Source: Hippopus hippopus
Taxonomy: Eukaryota > Mollusca > Bivalvia > Cardiida > Cardiidae
Direction: 5' to 3'
DNA length: 64,000 nt
Assembly (NCBI GenBank): GCA_946811185.2
Contig: OX328097.1
Location: forward strand, 55,147,063-55,211,062
Shown here: piece by piece, positions 1 to 10,200 of the stretch
How the letters are laid out: the number at the start of each line of letters is the position of its first letter
Position numbering within the stretch: the first letter of the stretch is position 1
Notes under the pieces: model-generated
What the model was told of the DNA's origin: nothing
Database searches by the model: none
What the model saw: only the letters and a program-made list of their open reading frames with translations
Program-made: the position numbers and the translations under genes

Positions 1-404
1 TTTGTGTCTGTGATTTCTTGATTTTTAAAAGTCAACCGACTTATTATGTAAAAAAAGATACTATCATCACTGCGACAGTAACCCAATGGAATATACTAGT
101 AATAGATTCACAAAAAGGAAACATGCATTATAACGGGAGCAAACTGGTCCTCACCATGAGCATAGAGGGACCTTATTCCTGCAAAGTCGTCGTCATCACA
201 GACAGAATAGAAAACTGTAGGTTATGTTCGTAAGCCCTTAAAAATATCTACAGTCGTCACTACTCAGGCGATTCTGTAACACACCCGAGGTTTGCTGAAT
301 GCTTCCTCTGATAACTTGCCAGCGAAAAAAAATATCATATCGACTGAAGAAAATAAAGGGACGCCAAGGTACTATATATCAGCAAGGAAGACTGATTTAT
401 ATTT
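1..404. other. unassigned sequence
   Basis: No gene, repeat family or splice-bounded coding segment could be recognised here. The short open frame at 18-233 has no recognisable motif and is treated as chance. Confidence 0.4.
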
Positions 405-576
405 GGCCTGCAACACGTGAAAAGGGGCATTCAGACATTCGCGTAAAGTGTCGTCTCGGATGAGCCTGCGCAGTCCGCGCAGGCTAATCCGAGACGACAC
501 TTTCCGTCTTTATGTAATTTTCTGTTTCACGCAAGTCTACTGTAGGACAAAATCTAATGTAGTCGTAAAGTGCCAT
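405..576 (+). mobile_element. MITE family B, truncated copy
   Basis: It starts with the same end as the complete copy at 1460-1720 (GCAACACGTGAAAAGGGGCA here) and carries the family's central palindrome at 446-504, with GCCTGCGCAG mirrored as CTGCGCAGGC. The second half of the element is missing. Confidence 0.75.
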
Positions 577-884
577 CTACATTTTCCGACACTACTGTCT
601 TACGTTTCAAAGACAAATCCCATTATTTTAACCAGATTTGATTTGTCATCTGCAAAATGCCTTCAGTGCGGACAAGTGTAAAATGTTTTCCTCCTGCAGA
701 GATTTAAATATGAGTGGCGAAAATGGCGAAACAATGGTCAGCAGTGAGAGAGGAATGAATCCTGTCGCAATGACTATTATCAATCCTCGGAAAGAAATTG
801 GCCGAACATGGGATCGAAACAGCGACCTCCTATTCTAAAGTCCTGTACGCAACCTACTCAGCTACCGTTACTCGGCGGGCGGAC

Positions 885-944
885 AGAGTAGATCTGTAGC
901 GGACAGTGTCAATCTGTAGTGGATGGTGTAGATCCATTGTGGAA
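885..944 (+). repeat. 3 x 20-bp tandem repeat
   Basis: Three adjacent 20-bp units of the form RGTGTAGATCTGTAGTGGAY lie at 885-904, 905-924 and 925-944, with a few mismatches between units. Confidence 0.6.
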
Positions 945-950
945 GGTGAG

Positions 951-1024
951 TGCAGCGCAGGCTGACATGGATTGATACTTTTTCTAGACTGCATTAATCC
1001 CCCTATTCATTGAGCACGGCTCAC
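951..1024 (-). mobile_element. MITE family A, end fragment
   Basis: It contains the GCGCAGGCTGAC half-palindrome followed by GCATTAATCCCCC and GAGCACGGCTCA, which is one terminus of family A. The rest of the element is absent. Confidence 0.65.
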
Positions 1025-1189
1025 ATAAATATGATTTCTAATTGTTTTTTTTAAAATGTAACATACATTATTATACACCCTGTGTAAGCGCAGCTTAGAA
1101 ATACTTGTTTTTGATCCAATTAATGAACATAAATAGAGCAAATTGTATTTCTTCCTCTTTTCAACTGGTCCCGGCCAGGTAGCTCAATC

Positions 1190-1419
1190 AACCCATTACA
1201 AAACAATCCCGTATTTTAACTGCCTTCAAGAGGAATGCTATCGAAAACACTGAAAAGCCGGAAATGCTCGTAACCAGCATTTTTTTTTCCCTTATTCCCT
1301 ACAATGTTTCTACCTATCCAAAGACAAATTTCAGTTTTCGAGTCACAATGAATTTGTTCTCAGTGAATGTTTTCGTTTTGGACAGGTCTACTATTCTCTT
1401 GTCTGGCAAAGGTTTAATG
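1190..1419 (+). mobile_element. MITE family C, diverged copy
   Basis: It runs from ACAAAACAATCCC to GTCTGGCAAAGGTTTAA, with the internal motif AAATGCTCGTAACCAGCATT. Element order and ends match family C (best copies at 46267-46489 and 55446-55673), with many substitutions. Confidence 0.7.
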
Positions 1420-1459
1420 TATTTGTGTAAATTTCCTCCAAAGGTAGGTACACATAATT

Positions 1460-1720
1460 GGCTTACAACACGCGAAAAGGGGCATACGGACATTTGCGTA
1501 AAGTGTCGTCTCGGATGAGCCTGCGGAGTCCGTGCAGGCTAATCCGAGACGGCACTTTACGACTACATTAGATTTTGTCCTTCAGAAGACTTGCGCAAGA
1601 CAGAAAATTACATAAAAACGGAAAGTGTCGTTTCGGATTAGCCTGCGCGGACTGCGCAGGCTGATCCGTGACGACGCTTTACGCAAATGTCCGAATGCCC
1701 CTTTTCGCGTGTTGCAGGCC
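1460..1720 (+). mobile_element. MITE family B, complete copy
   Basis: The terminal inverted repeats are long. The left end GGCTTACAACACGCGAAAAG mirrors the right end CTTTTCGCGTGTTGCAGGCC. Inside are two palindromes, near 1500-1558 and 1622-1682, each centred on a GCCTGCG...CGCAGGC stem. About 260 bp with no coding capacity, so it must depend on another element's transposase. Confidence 0.85.
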
Positions 1721-1750
1721 ATGCAGTGTCTTTCTAGCTTTGTAATAGAA

Positions 1751-2012
1751 ATGAGCCGTGCTTTTTGAAATGTGGTTTAATGCATCTGCAAAAAATATCG
1801 ACCCAGGTTAGCCTGCGCAGTTCGCACAGGCTGACATGGGTCGATCCTTTTTGCTATTGGTCAATTTTCTGCATGTCAAACGACCGTTCTACATCATGCT
1901 TCAGTCGGTTGTTAGACAAAATGATATGATGGATCTATAACTATGTGACGACTTGCTTGGTAAAAATGTATCTGGGGATGCATTAAACCCCCTTTTGTCA
2001 GAGCATAGTTCA
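1751..2012 (+). mobile_element. MITE family A, near-complete copy
   Basis: It begins ATGAGCCGTGCTTTT and ends CTTTTGTCAGAGCATAGTTCA, with the internal hairpin CGACCCAGGTTAGCCTGCGC / GCACAGGCTGACATGGGTCG. Length and internal order match the intact copy at 13745-14008. Confidence 0.8.
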
Positions 2013-2185
2013 AATAGAGTGTTTATCTACATGTAATTATAAACGATAATTTAAAGAAAAGCAAACTCAAAACTGTGGCCCGGTTGAACTTATGTCATCA
2101 TTTCAAATGTAAATAATATCAAAATTCTCGCTGATGCCATTATACAACAGACACAGATGTTCCCAATTTTTCCCAGTGCGCTACG

Positions 2186-2365
2186 TTAACTCTTTACCAA
2201 AGACCCAAGGGTTTAAACGAATCCATAGCATGGCTTTTGAAAACGTTGGCGGAAAACGAGAATGATGCTCGTAACCAGAATTATTTCCTTTTCCAACAAC
2301 GTTTTATGCCCTTTCATTAAAAAAAAAAAAACATCATTTGAGACAAGTTTTATTTGTCATATGCT
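2186..2365 (+). mobile_element. MITE family C, partial copy
   Basis: It starts TTAACTCTTTACCAAAG and contains TTTTGAAAACGTTGGCGG and GCTCGTAACCAGAATT. The far end is eroded in an A-run at 2319-2331. Confidence 0.6.
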
Positions 2366-2391
2366 GATACCTATAAATCAGTTAGGAGGTG

Positions 2392-3100
2392 CATATTTGG
2401 CGTTTACTTAACGGGCTGGTCGCTAAGTAATCGGTAACTCCGCCTATTTTGATATCAAATATGACGTCATCGTACTTATCTGAATATAACCCAACAATAG
2501 TCGACGTGGGTTATTGCGTTATCTGCGCATGTCATATTCTTCCTAGATTCGACCTGTCTGCTATGACGCATCACCCATCTCACAAAAAAGGAAAAAGTAG
2601 GGCTTATACCGAAGCTATTACCCAAGCCTGTAGGGGGTGTTCTAATAAATAGCCGGTACATAGGTTACATGCTAGCTGATTATAGCTGAATGAATCGCAC
2701 CAGGTAGCGTTTTATTGAGTAAACGTTTATTTTATTTTGAAATTCAAAGTAACGGTTGTCGGTTTGGAAAGTAGTCCGGTTTTGTATCCAGAATGCCAAT
2801 ATCAGATAGATGTGTATTTGAAGAATGTCATCTAGAGGAGGATAATGTGGTTGTTGATCACGTGACATTCACACGAACCGTTGCAAAATTCTACGAAACC
2901 TAAAAATACCCCAAGAGGATGCATAGCCCATTAAGCCTGAATAAACCAGATTTTTTTTTTACATGTATATGTCTGTCTTTCTAGCTGATTTTTTTGCAAG
3001 CTATAGCTTTTTTTTTTTTTCCAAATCAGTGAAGAATTATTTTCGAAGTTTATTGGGATCAAAAACTCTGAAAAGGCCACTTTAAGTATATCTAGATCTG
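2392..3100 (+). mobile_element. repeat family H, copy 1
   Basis: The segment aligns with 4314-4655 and in part with 62660-63225. Shared pieces are a TTTACTTAACGGGCTGGTCG-like block, GACGTCATCGTACTTATCTG, CACGTGACATTC, and AATACCCCAAGAGGATGC followed by GGCCACTTTAAG. No coding sequence is recognised. The ends are only approximate. Confidence 0.55.
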
Positions 3101-3344
3101 TAAAGTAGAATGAAAATCCGTTATGTGTTGGCATATATAATATAGATTAAAAAGGAGTAATACGAGCTATAGCAAGCAGTAAGTTCTCATATATTTCTTT
3201 CGATTAATTATTTCAAGTTTGTTCTTTTACTCTTTATGAGTATAAGTTGGGATCGTTTTGGTAACTGCTTTTGTCTTTGATTTTTTTTTTTTTGACACGC
3301 AATGAATTGTTTTCTTTTATAAGCCCGGTAATATTGAAAGAACC

Positions 3345-3575
3345 TAATCCAGGTTGGTGTGTGCAGAGTCTGTTTTTTTGTGGCTGGGCATTGTTTCGAC
3401 TCTGTTTATGGGGGAAAGCTGCCAGTGGCTAGAAAGATTGCCTCGCAAACCTCTAAGTACTGGTAAAAAAAAAACTCCAGGTTGGAGCCTCACTGGAAGG
3501 ACTGGACTTTTCGTGGGAGTGTCCGTGGGCGAGGCACTTCGGCGCCCTAGCCTACGGGTATGAGTAGAAGTCTGA
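3345..3575 (+). repeat. tRNA-derived SINE body fragment
   Basis: GGGGGAAAGCTGCCAGTGGC and GGGAGTGTCCGTGGGCGAGG followed by CTTCGGCGCCCTAGCC match the body shared with copies at 8030-8180, 46745-46955 and 53236-53525. The tRNA-like head is not visible here. Confidence 0.5.
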
Positions 3576-3606
3576 CTGACCTCTTTCTAAACCTTTCTTG
3601 ACTTTG

Positions 3607-3655
3607 TTGAGGGAGGGGAGAGGAGGAGAGAGGAGGGGAAGGAAGGAAGGAAGGA
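3607..3655 (+). repeat. purine-only (GGA/GGAA) tract
   Basis: About 50 bases of almost pure purine: GGGAGGGGAGAGGAGGAGAG followed by GGAAGGAAGGAAGG. It is low-complexity DNA capable of triplex or slipped structures. Confidence 0.8.
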
Positions 3656-3972
3656 GACTTTTAGTAGTTACAGAAGGCTACTTCACTACTTCATTGATCG
3701 GCGGTCGTGACAAGGGCTTTCGAAAAGATATAGAATCATAAAGGAATCATTTTGTGCATGTCTGAAAAACTGTCTGTTTTTTAATCTTTCTCCTATGAAC
3801 AACAAGTTCACAAACTACATTTAAATAACGGATTTAAAACAATGTAGATCTGAGCGGATACTTGTAACATTGCCAACCCACTCTGACCAAATATTGACCA
3901 TGATCAGTGGATAATCCCCTGATAGGATATTAAGTTTGGCCAATAATTTATTGATCTGAACGCTTCCGATTT

Positions 3973-4160
3973 GAGCTATACTCTAATAAAAGGGGGCTTT
4001 ATGCATATCCACCATGCATGATACCAAGTAAGTCATCACAGTATTATGGATCCATAAAATAACAACCGGCTGAATCATGAGGTACACTGGTCCTTGGACA
4101 TACAGAAAATTGACAGATAGCATAAAGTTTCGGCTCAGATCAACCTGCGAGGACGCCTGC
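3973..4160 (-). mobile_element. MITE family A, partial copy
   Basis: It contains AGGGGGCTTTATGCAT, ACCAAGTAAGTCATCAC, ATGGATCCATAA, GGACATACAGAAAATTGAC and a broken central palindrome (CAACCTGCGAGGACGCCTGC). The terminus beyond the palindrome is missing. Confidence 0.7.
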
Positions 4161-4313
4161 ATGTTTTTCTGTGCGACTTTAAGTGGGCCCATCATTTCTT
4201 TTTTCTTTGCGGTGAAACAATTTGTTCTGTACCACGCTGATTAAATACTACAAAGTACACTTCTTCTCTGCAAACTGTAAAGAAATTTGATAGTTACATT
4301 ACGACAAAACGTT

Positions 4314-4655
4314 TAATTTAGGCATTTAAATAACGGGATGGTCACCTTGCAATCCGTCTACTCTTATTAGGTCAGATATGAGGTCATCGTGCTTATTTGA
4401 ATACGATCTCACATAATCAACACGTGTCATCGATCATATGACATTCCCACAACTTTTGCGAAATCTGATCTAACATAGAGGCTGTACATATCCCAATAAA
4501 CAAGTAGAATCTAGCATAGAAAGATTTTTTTCCGATATTTCCCTTCTCTTCATTTGTTGATGATTTGCCAGCTATCGCCTAACTAAATTCAGTTATAAAA
4601 TATTTTTAAGTTTTATTTGATTGTAAGAACATAAAAAGTCCCCTTTAACACTTTT
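4314..4655 (+). mobile_element. repeat family H, copy 2
   Basis: AATAACGGGATGGTCACC, ATGAGGTCATCGTGCTTATT, CATATGACATTCCCACAAC and AAAAAGTCCCCTTTAA align in the same order as copy 1 at 2392-3100. This copy is shorter and diverged. Confidence 0.55.
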
Positions 4656-4710
4656 TTTTACAATAACGAGGAAGAAACATATTGTAAACATTGTGGTAAC
4701 CAGCATTGTC

Positions 4711-5121
4711 TTCCCAAATCTACTCAAATCTTTCCCAAATCTACCCAAATCTTTCCCATATTTATCCCACAGACACCATTAAACTTTTCACCACTTTAAA
4801 AAAAATGAGAGTTGTAAGCTTTGATCGACCGCTTTATTTAACGTTAATTGGGAAATTTTTGAATAATCTACTTTTACTTTTATATGTACCAAACTGATGT
4901 TTAAATTTCTGAAAATAAGAAGACCATAAGAAACAGGAAAATCATTTCACGTCTTTTAGGTAGCAGTTCGGAATTTAATAACTTTAGTCTGTTTTGCATT
5001 AGTATTGATTACCTACGGGGAGATTTTGAAATTTCGTGCCGCCCCCGTCTTTTTGGAGAAGATTTGGGAGAGATTTGGGAAAGATTTGGGTAGATTGGGA
5101 AAGCTTTGAGAAGATTTGGGA
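4711..5121. mobile_element. foldback-like element with repetitive inverted arms
   Basis: The left arm (4711-4758) repeats TTTCCCAAATCTACC and the right arm (5054-5121) is its reverse complement, repeating GATTTGGGAAAG. The arms enclose about 300 bp without coding sequence. Each arm is itself a short tandem array, a foldback-transposon pattern. The 50 bp to its left (4660-4712) is a family C remnant. Confidence 0.6.
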
Positions 5122-5145
5122 ATTTCGTCCCGCCTGTTTATATGA

Positions 5146-5174
5146 TTTTTTTTTTTTTCGGGGGGGGGGGGGGG
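5146..5174 (+). repeat. poly-T / poly-G tract
   Basis: Thirteen T, one C, then fifteen G. The exact length is likely to be unreliable in the assembly. Confidence 0.85.
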
Positions 5175-5467
5175 TTTAAGAGGTTGAATACGAGATGAGC
5201 AAAACTATAATTGCTCAATTTATGTCCATTAATTCAATAATTTTTGTGGTAAAAGCATTACCAATGCCTCACATTAGTGAATCCAGAAGGACTGTAGATC
5301 AACTTCGCATAATTTGTGTTGCCTTCCATTTGAATTATGAATTTCATTATTTCATTTAACTTGAGTGTTGATGTTTACAACCATGTTTGTTCTGGTATTT
5401 TTTGTATGTCTGTATTAAAATAGTTCCATATTATTGGAGGTAACTAAAAAATATACCTGTAATCGGC

Positions 5468-5650
5468 GCATTGGCAAAGAGGGTTTAATACATCTCCGTA
5501 ATGCATTGTACCAAGTAAGATATCACATAATTATGGATCAATGAAATAAATTTTGTCCATCAATCAACTGAATCATGTGGTAGAATGGTTCTTGGACATG
5601 CAGAAAATTTAGAAAGGCAAAAATTTCGACATATATCAGCCTGCGCAGGC
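5468..5650 (-). mobile_element. MITE family A, partial copy
   Basis: GGGTTTAATACATCTCCG, TACCAAGTAAGATATCACAT, GACATGCAGAAAATTTAG and the residue of the palindrome TCAGCCTGCGCAGGC identify the family. One terminus is missing. Confidence 0.65.
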
Positions 5651-5835
5651 AATGCTATCAAATTTTTACTTCACAAGGGTTGTTGAGATCTCAAGATTGT
5701 TTCAGATAAAGGGTTAAACAGATCAGCGTGTGTCGAGGCAGTAGACTTATATACGATTGCACGTGTATGCTGCCCAATCTTCTTAGCTCTTTGCAAGAAG
5801 ATCAACTTTTTCGGCACGTGGGGTAGCGGGTAACA

Positions 5836-5987
5836 GTATAAGTTGTACGGTCAGGTGGCAGGGCACTTTGAAACTTGTTCACTGCTGTGGCCGAAGGCGA
5901 GGAAGGCTCGGGGCGACATGATTCACCACAGCCGTGAACAAGTTTCCAAGTCCCCCTGCCATCTGACCGTACGACGAATTTATCATA
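5836..5987. repeat. long imperfect inverted repeat (hairpin MITE)
   Basis: The left arm (5836-5890, with GTACGGTCAGGTGGCAGGGC) pairs with the right arm (5924-5987, with CCCCCTGCCATCTGACCGTA). The arms are about 55-60 bp around a ~35-bp loop. No second copy was noticed in the window. Confidence 0.75.
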
Positions 5988-6573
5988 CTGCAAAGTTTAA
6001 CCATTCCAACGTGTATTCAGCGAAATTTCCGTTTTATGGTCTCTTGAATTGAGTACGCTGACGAAATAGAATTTCCCTTCAGAGTGCCCCACGTTACTGA
6101 GAGCTGACGTCACTGAAAAACGTGCAGTTTGGTGCATAAATTTGATGATGTCACTGCGATAGACATCGACGTATTTGTATACGTCCGAAGGGTCGTATTA
6201 TGTTATGGCCCCGGTCGTCCGTCAGTCTGTCCGTCCGTCCTTCCGCGAAGCTTTTGTTATTTTAAACATGGTTTTAAACAACTTCAAGGTAAGTAATTTG
6301 GCATTTCAATGATTTGTTGGCAAAAGTAAACAGCCATTAGTAGCCTCAAACAACCAGTAGGTTATCCTTTTAACATTACAATGTATGAGTTTCGACACTT
6401 CACAATTTGCTTACCTCAGGAAGGAATGGCTCCTAAAAAAAGAAACCCATTCTGTCTGCTTTCGTGACAATCATCTAAGGAAAATGATATGGTGCAGGCT
6501 ACTCAGTATGTTTGTCTTGTGGGCGGCTCGTATCGATCGACGCCGCCATTTTAGATGTTGTCTTGAAAGGGTA

Positions 6574-6990
6574 CATTCGGCATACCTCGGGTTATGGGAG
6601 CCATCAATAATCCCTCGGCTGTATCTGGTAGCTTGATATGTACACCGGAAATACGCCGGTTTACCATTATGAAAATTGTGAGGCTCCTTGTAAAAAAAAA
6701 AACTTGAGTCTAAATTTTCTATCGAAATCTTTCTAACTATATTTCAGTTGACAAACAGTTCTTACATTCATTTTTTAACGTGGTTTATCAATTGCGATTG
6801 AAGTTTTCACCGACAGATACATGTAGATAAATGTGAATATCTTCATTCAGGTTGTTTATGTCGTTGCTAAACGACTGACAGTGGCGCCGCCATGTAAAAT
6901 ATCACGTGATTGGCAGTTCAAATGGAAACGACCGTTTATACAGACGAGGTTAGATGTAGGTGCAGAATCGGCCGAGTTGTGACGAGTGGA
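6574..6990 (-). mobile_element. MITE family J, copy lacking one terminus
   Basis: It is the reverse complement of the element at 14412-14885: the same 5' terminal repeat (CATTCGGCATACCTCGGGTT), the same body, and loss of similarity at GACGAGTGGA exactly where the second terminal repeat should begin. The short open frames on either strand here are frames within the repeat. Confidence 0.75.
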
Positions 6991-7132
6991 AAGGGTAGTT
7001 ATGTATACGGGGCTCTCGAAAGGGAAACTGCTTTTACGTGGATTTTGCCAGTATACAGGAATATATGTTCGGGACATATTATCCAATCAGATCGCGAGAA
7101 ATTTCTTTGCAGTATAATAATCTTTCTACAAA

Positions 7133-7260
7133 GCAGTTGCGACAAGCGGGGTATCTGGTAAAAGTTTTGCTTGAAATCGATTACGACACGCGGGGTAACG
7201 GGTCAGTTTTGCTTGAAAGCGGTTGCGACAATCGGAATGGCGGGTAAAAGTTTTGCTTGA
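7133..7260 (+). repeat. 3 x ~43-bp tandem repeat before a splice acceptor
   Basis: Three units, starting at 7133, 7177 and 7219, share GTTGCGACA-GCGGGGTA-CGGGT-AAAGTTTTGCTTGA. The third unit ends 9 bp before the AG acceptor at 7268-7269 of the four-TM gene, so the array sits in the branch-point region. Confidence 0.8.
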
Positions 7261-7269
7261 TATTTTCAG

Positions 7270-10200
7270 AGACTGCAAAGAAGTATGCAAAGCACATCTA
7301 CAAAGTTTTCTGCTTTATTTTCTGGCTATTATGTATCGCCATGACGACACTGGCCGTTCTAGGGATCTATTTCGCCCAAGGCACGTCGGGATACTACGGA
7401 GGTGCACTGGCTGTCGTCCTTGTGGTAAGCAAGCATTTCTGGATGTGCCATCTTTAAACTTTATATTGTAGGAACCTTGATCGTCATGGTCAGCAAGCAT
7501 TTCAGGGAGTTATATCTAGCATTCTTGGTCTTTAAGGCTGGCAGGCAATTCGTGAATTTATTTAGAGTTATGCGAGTGGTTATTATGCTCACGACACATC
7601 GTGATACACTATAATTTTTCCTGTAGGCAGTTATTTCAGGTTGCGCTTTCCGGTATTCTAACGTAGTTTGTCCACCCCATAGGCATTTTATGATGTTCAT
7701 GGACGTACTTGCTTAGTTAATGCTGAGTTAGCACGCAATGTGCAGTCTGATCTTGGATCTACACTGTCCGATAAGGAAATATGTTTCCCTAAAAACTACC
7801 TTTGAAACAGCAAAATTTGGGTTTTTTCCGGCTTGAAGGTTTCATATCATTTAGCAGCTTAAGGGTTGAGTGGAAACTCTAGAACTTTGTGTGTGCAGTT
7901 TGCAGAGCCCCGTTGCTCAGTCACTAACATACAGGCCTTGACAAAAAGGGATCGCTGTTAGGATAACAAGCTCATCGGCGAATTTCTTTCTGGAATAAAT
8001 GATTGTCATAAACACAAGATTCATTCACATCTCACCACTGATCAGTGTTTTGATGATAGTTATGTGGGAAAGCAGGCAGTGGCTTGGGAAGAATACTGTG
8101 CGAAGCAACTCTAGGAAGGCATTGATTGTTGCACTAGCCGCCGCGATATAACACAATGTTTAAAACAGCGTTTGGCACCAGACGATCAACACTGTGTGAA
8201 ATAATTTTGGTGTGCAGAAATAAAAGTACGTCTATGACGTGATTATTTTACTATATTTTATAAAATATATTTTAATATATGATTATAGCCATATATCGAA
8301 ATATTCAAAAATACTACCTGTGTACGTGTTCATAAACCAGTCTTAACCCCAATTCTTAGTCAAATTCTCAAGAATTTTCTAATTTGAAAGTAGTACAATT
8401 TCTGATTGTGTAAACCGTATGCTTTAGCCAATCGGAAATTGTGTTACTTTCTAAATGTAGAACAGGGCTTAAACACTGTTAAGAATAGTTGGTGAAGTGA
8501 ATGCGGTCCCTGGAATGATGCAGAACGAGGAATGCAGTTAGCTTATAATCTTACAAATCTCACTGTGAAAAGATATCCTTTGTAATGAATCTGTCCGGTT
8601 ATGATCTATAGAGTCCGCATAGGATGTGATTCTTCTTCTTCTTCTTTTTTTTATTATTATCATTATTGTCGTTATTATTGTGGTTATTATTATTATTATT
8701 ACTATTATTATTATTATCATTTAATTGCTGCTATTACTATTTTTGTTGGTGTAGCAATGATTTACTTTGTTTATTAAAAAAAAAAAAGATTTAATTGACA
8801 TATATTTCAGCTGTTTGTGCTCAGCATACTTAGCTCAATCATTCTAAAAGGGATTCCAAAGCATGATAAGAATGAATGGAAGAAGAGAACTTTTGCAGAT
8901 ACGGTAAATATGGAGCGGTGCTCTGGGAAAAAGGGGTTTAGTGCAATACATTACACTTTGCAAGTTGCACAATATTGGTCTGAGCCACGCTCTGATAAAA
9001 TGGAGGCTTAATGCATCTTCGTGATCCATGGTACCAAGCAAGCCATCACATACTTATGGATCCATAATATTTACTTTTTTTTTTTAACAACCAACTTAAT
9101 CATGAGATAGACTGGTCCTTGGGCATGCAGAAAATTGACCAATGGCGAAAAGTTTCGGCCCAGGTCAGCCTGCGCAGGCTGACCTGGGTCGATACTTTTT
9201 GCAGATGCATTAAGCCCCCTTTTCACAGAGCATGGCTCATCTATTTTGTCACAAAAAAAAAAACAACCGACCGACTCAACAGGTAGAATAGTCCTTTGAT
9301 ATGAAAAAAATACTTATGGCAAAAGGCTTCGACCCAGATCTGTGCGGACTGCGAAGGCTAATATGGGTCGATATTTTTTGTAGATGTATCAAACCACCTT
9401 TATACAGAGAATGAATCATTATCATTATCGCGTACTTTCATCAATTGAATCGATTGGATGAATTTCTTTTGATAAGATTGCCTTTATCTGTCTGTCTGTC
9501 TGTCTGGTCTTGTCCTGTTTTGTCTGTCTGTCTGTCCGTCCGCCCGTCTGTCTTTCAGTTTGTTAGTTTGTCTGGTAGTTTGTATGTAGGGTGTATATGT
9601 TATTTCCAGCATTAAATCAGTTTTATCACGGCGGCCAGTGCACATATCCATCCATTCCTGGAATTTCTTTTACCATCACTTAGCACAATATACTTACTTC
9701 CATTCTAGTTTTACAAATCATATTTCTGCCAGCGACTGGAACGTTCACAGACCATACTGTAACAAATTATTAGAGTCGTAATAATATTCCTACTTTTAAA
9801 TGGTGTGAATTATATGTGCCTGCGATTTGATGCCCAAGTGGTTTATTTTGGCTGTTATTGGGCCTTTAAAGTTTTTTTTTTTTTCGCACGACCCCGACGA
9901 CAACGATAAAGAGGCAGACGGTGACGCAAATGATGACATGACAAAATACTTGAGGCATAATCTGTGAAAAGGGGGCTGAATGGATTTGCGAAAAATATCG
10001 ACCCAGGTCAGCCTGCGCAGGCTGACTTGGGTCGATACTTTTCGAAAATGCATTAAGATCCCTCTTTACAGAGCATGGTACATTATATCTATACGAGCCA
10101 TGCTCTGGAAAAAAGGGTACTAAAAAAAAAGGATGCATCTCCGTGATGCATTATACTAAGCAAGTCATTGCGTAATAATGGATCCATAAAATCCATTTTG

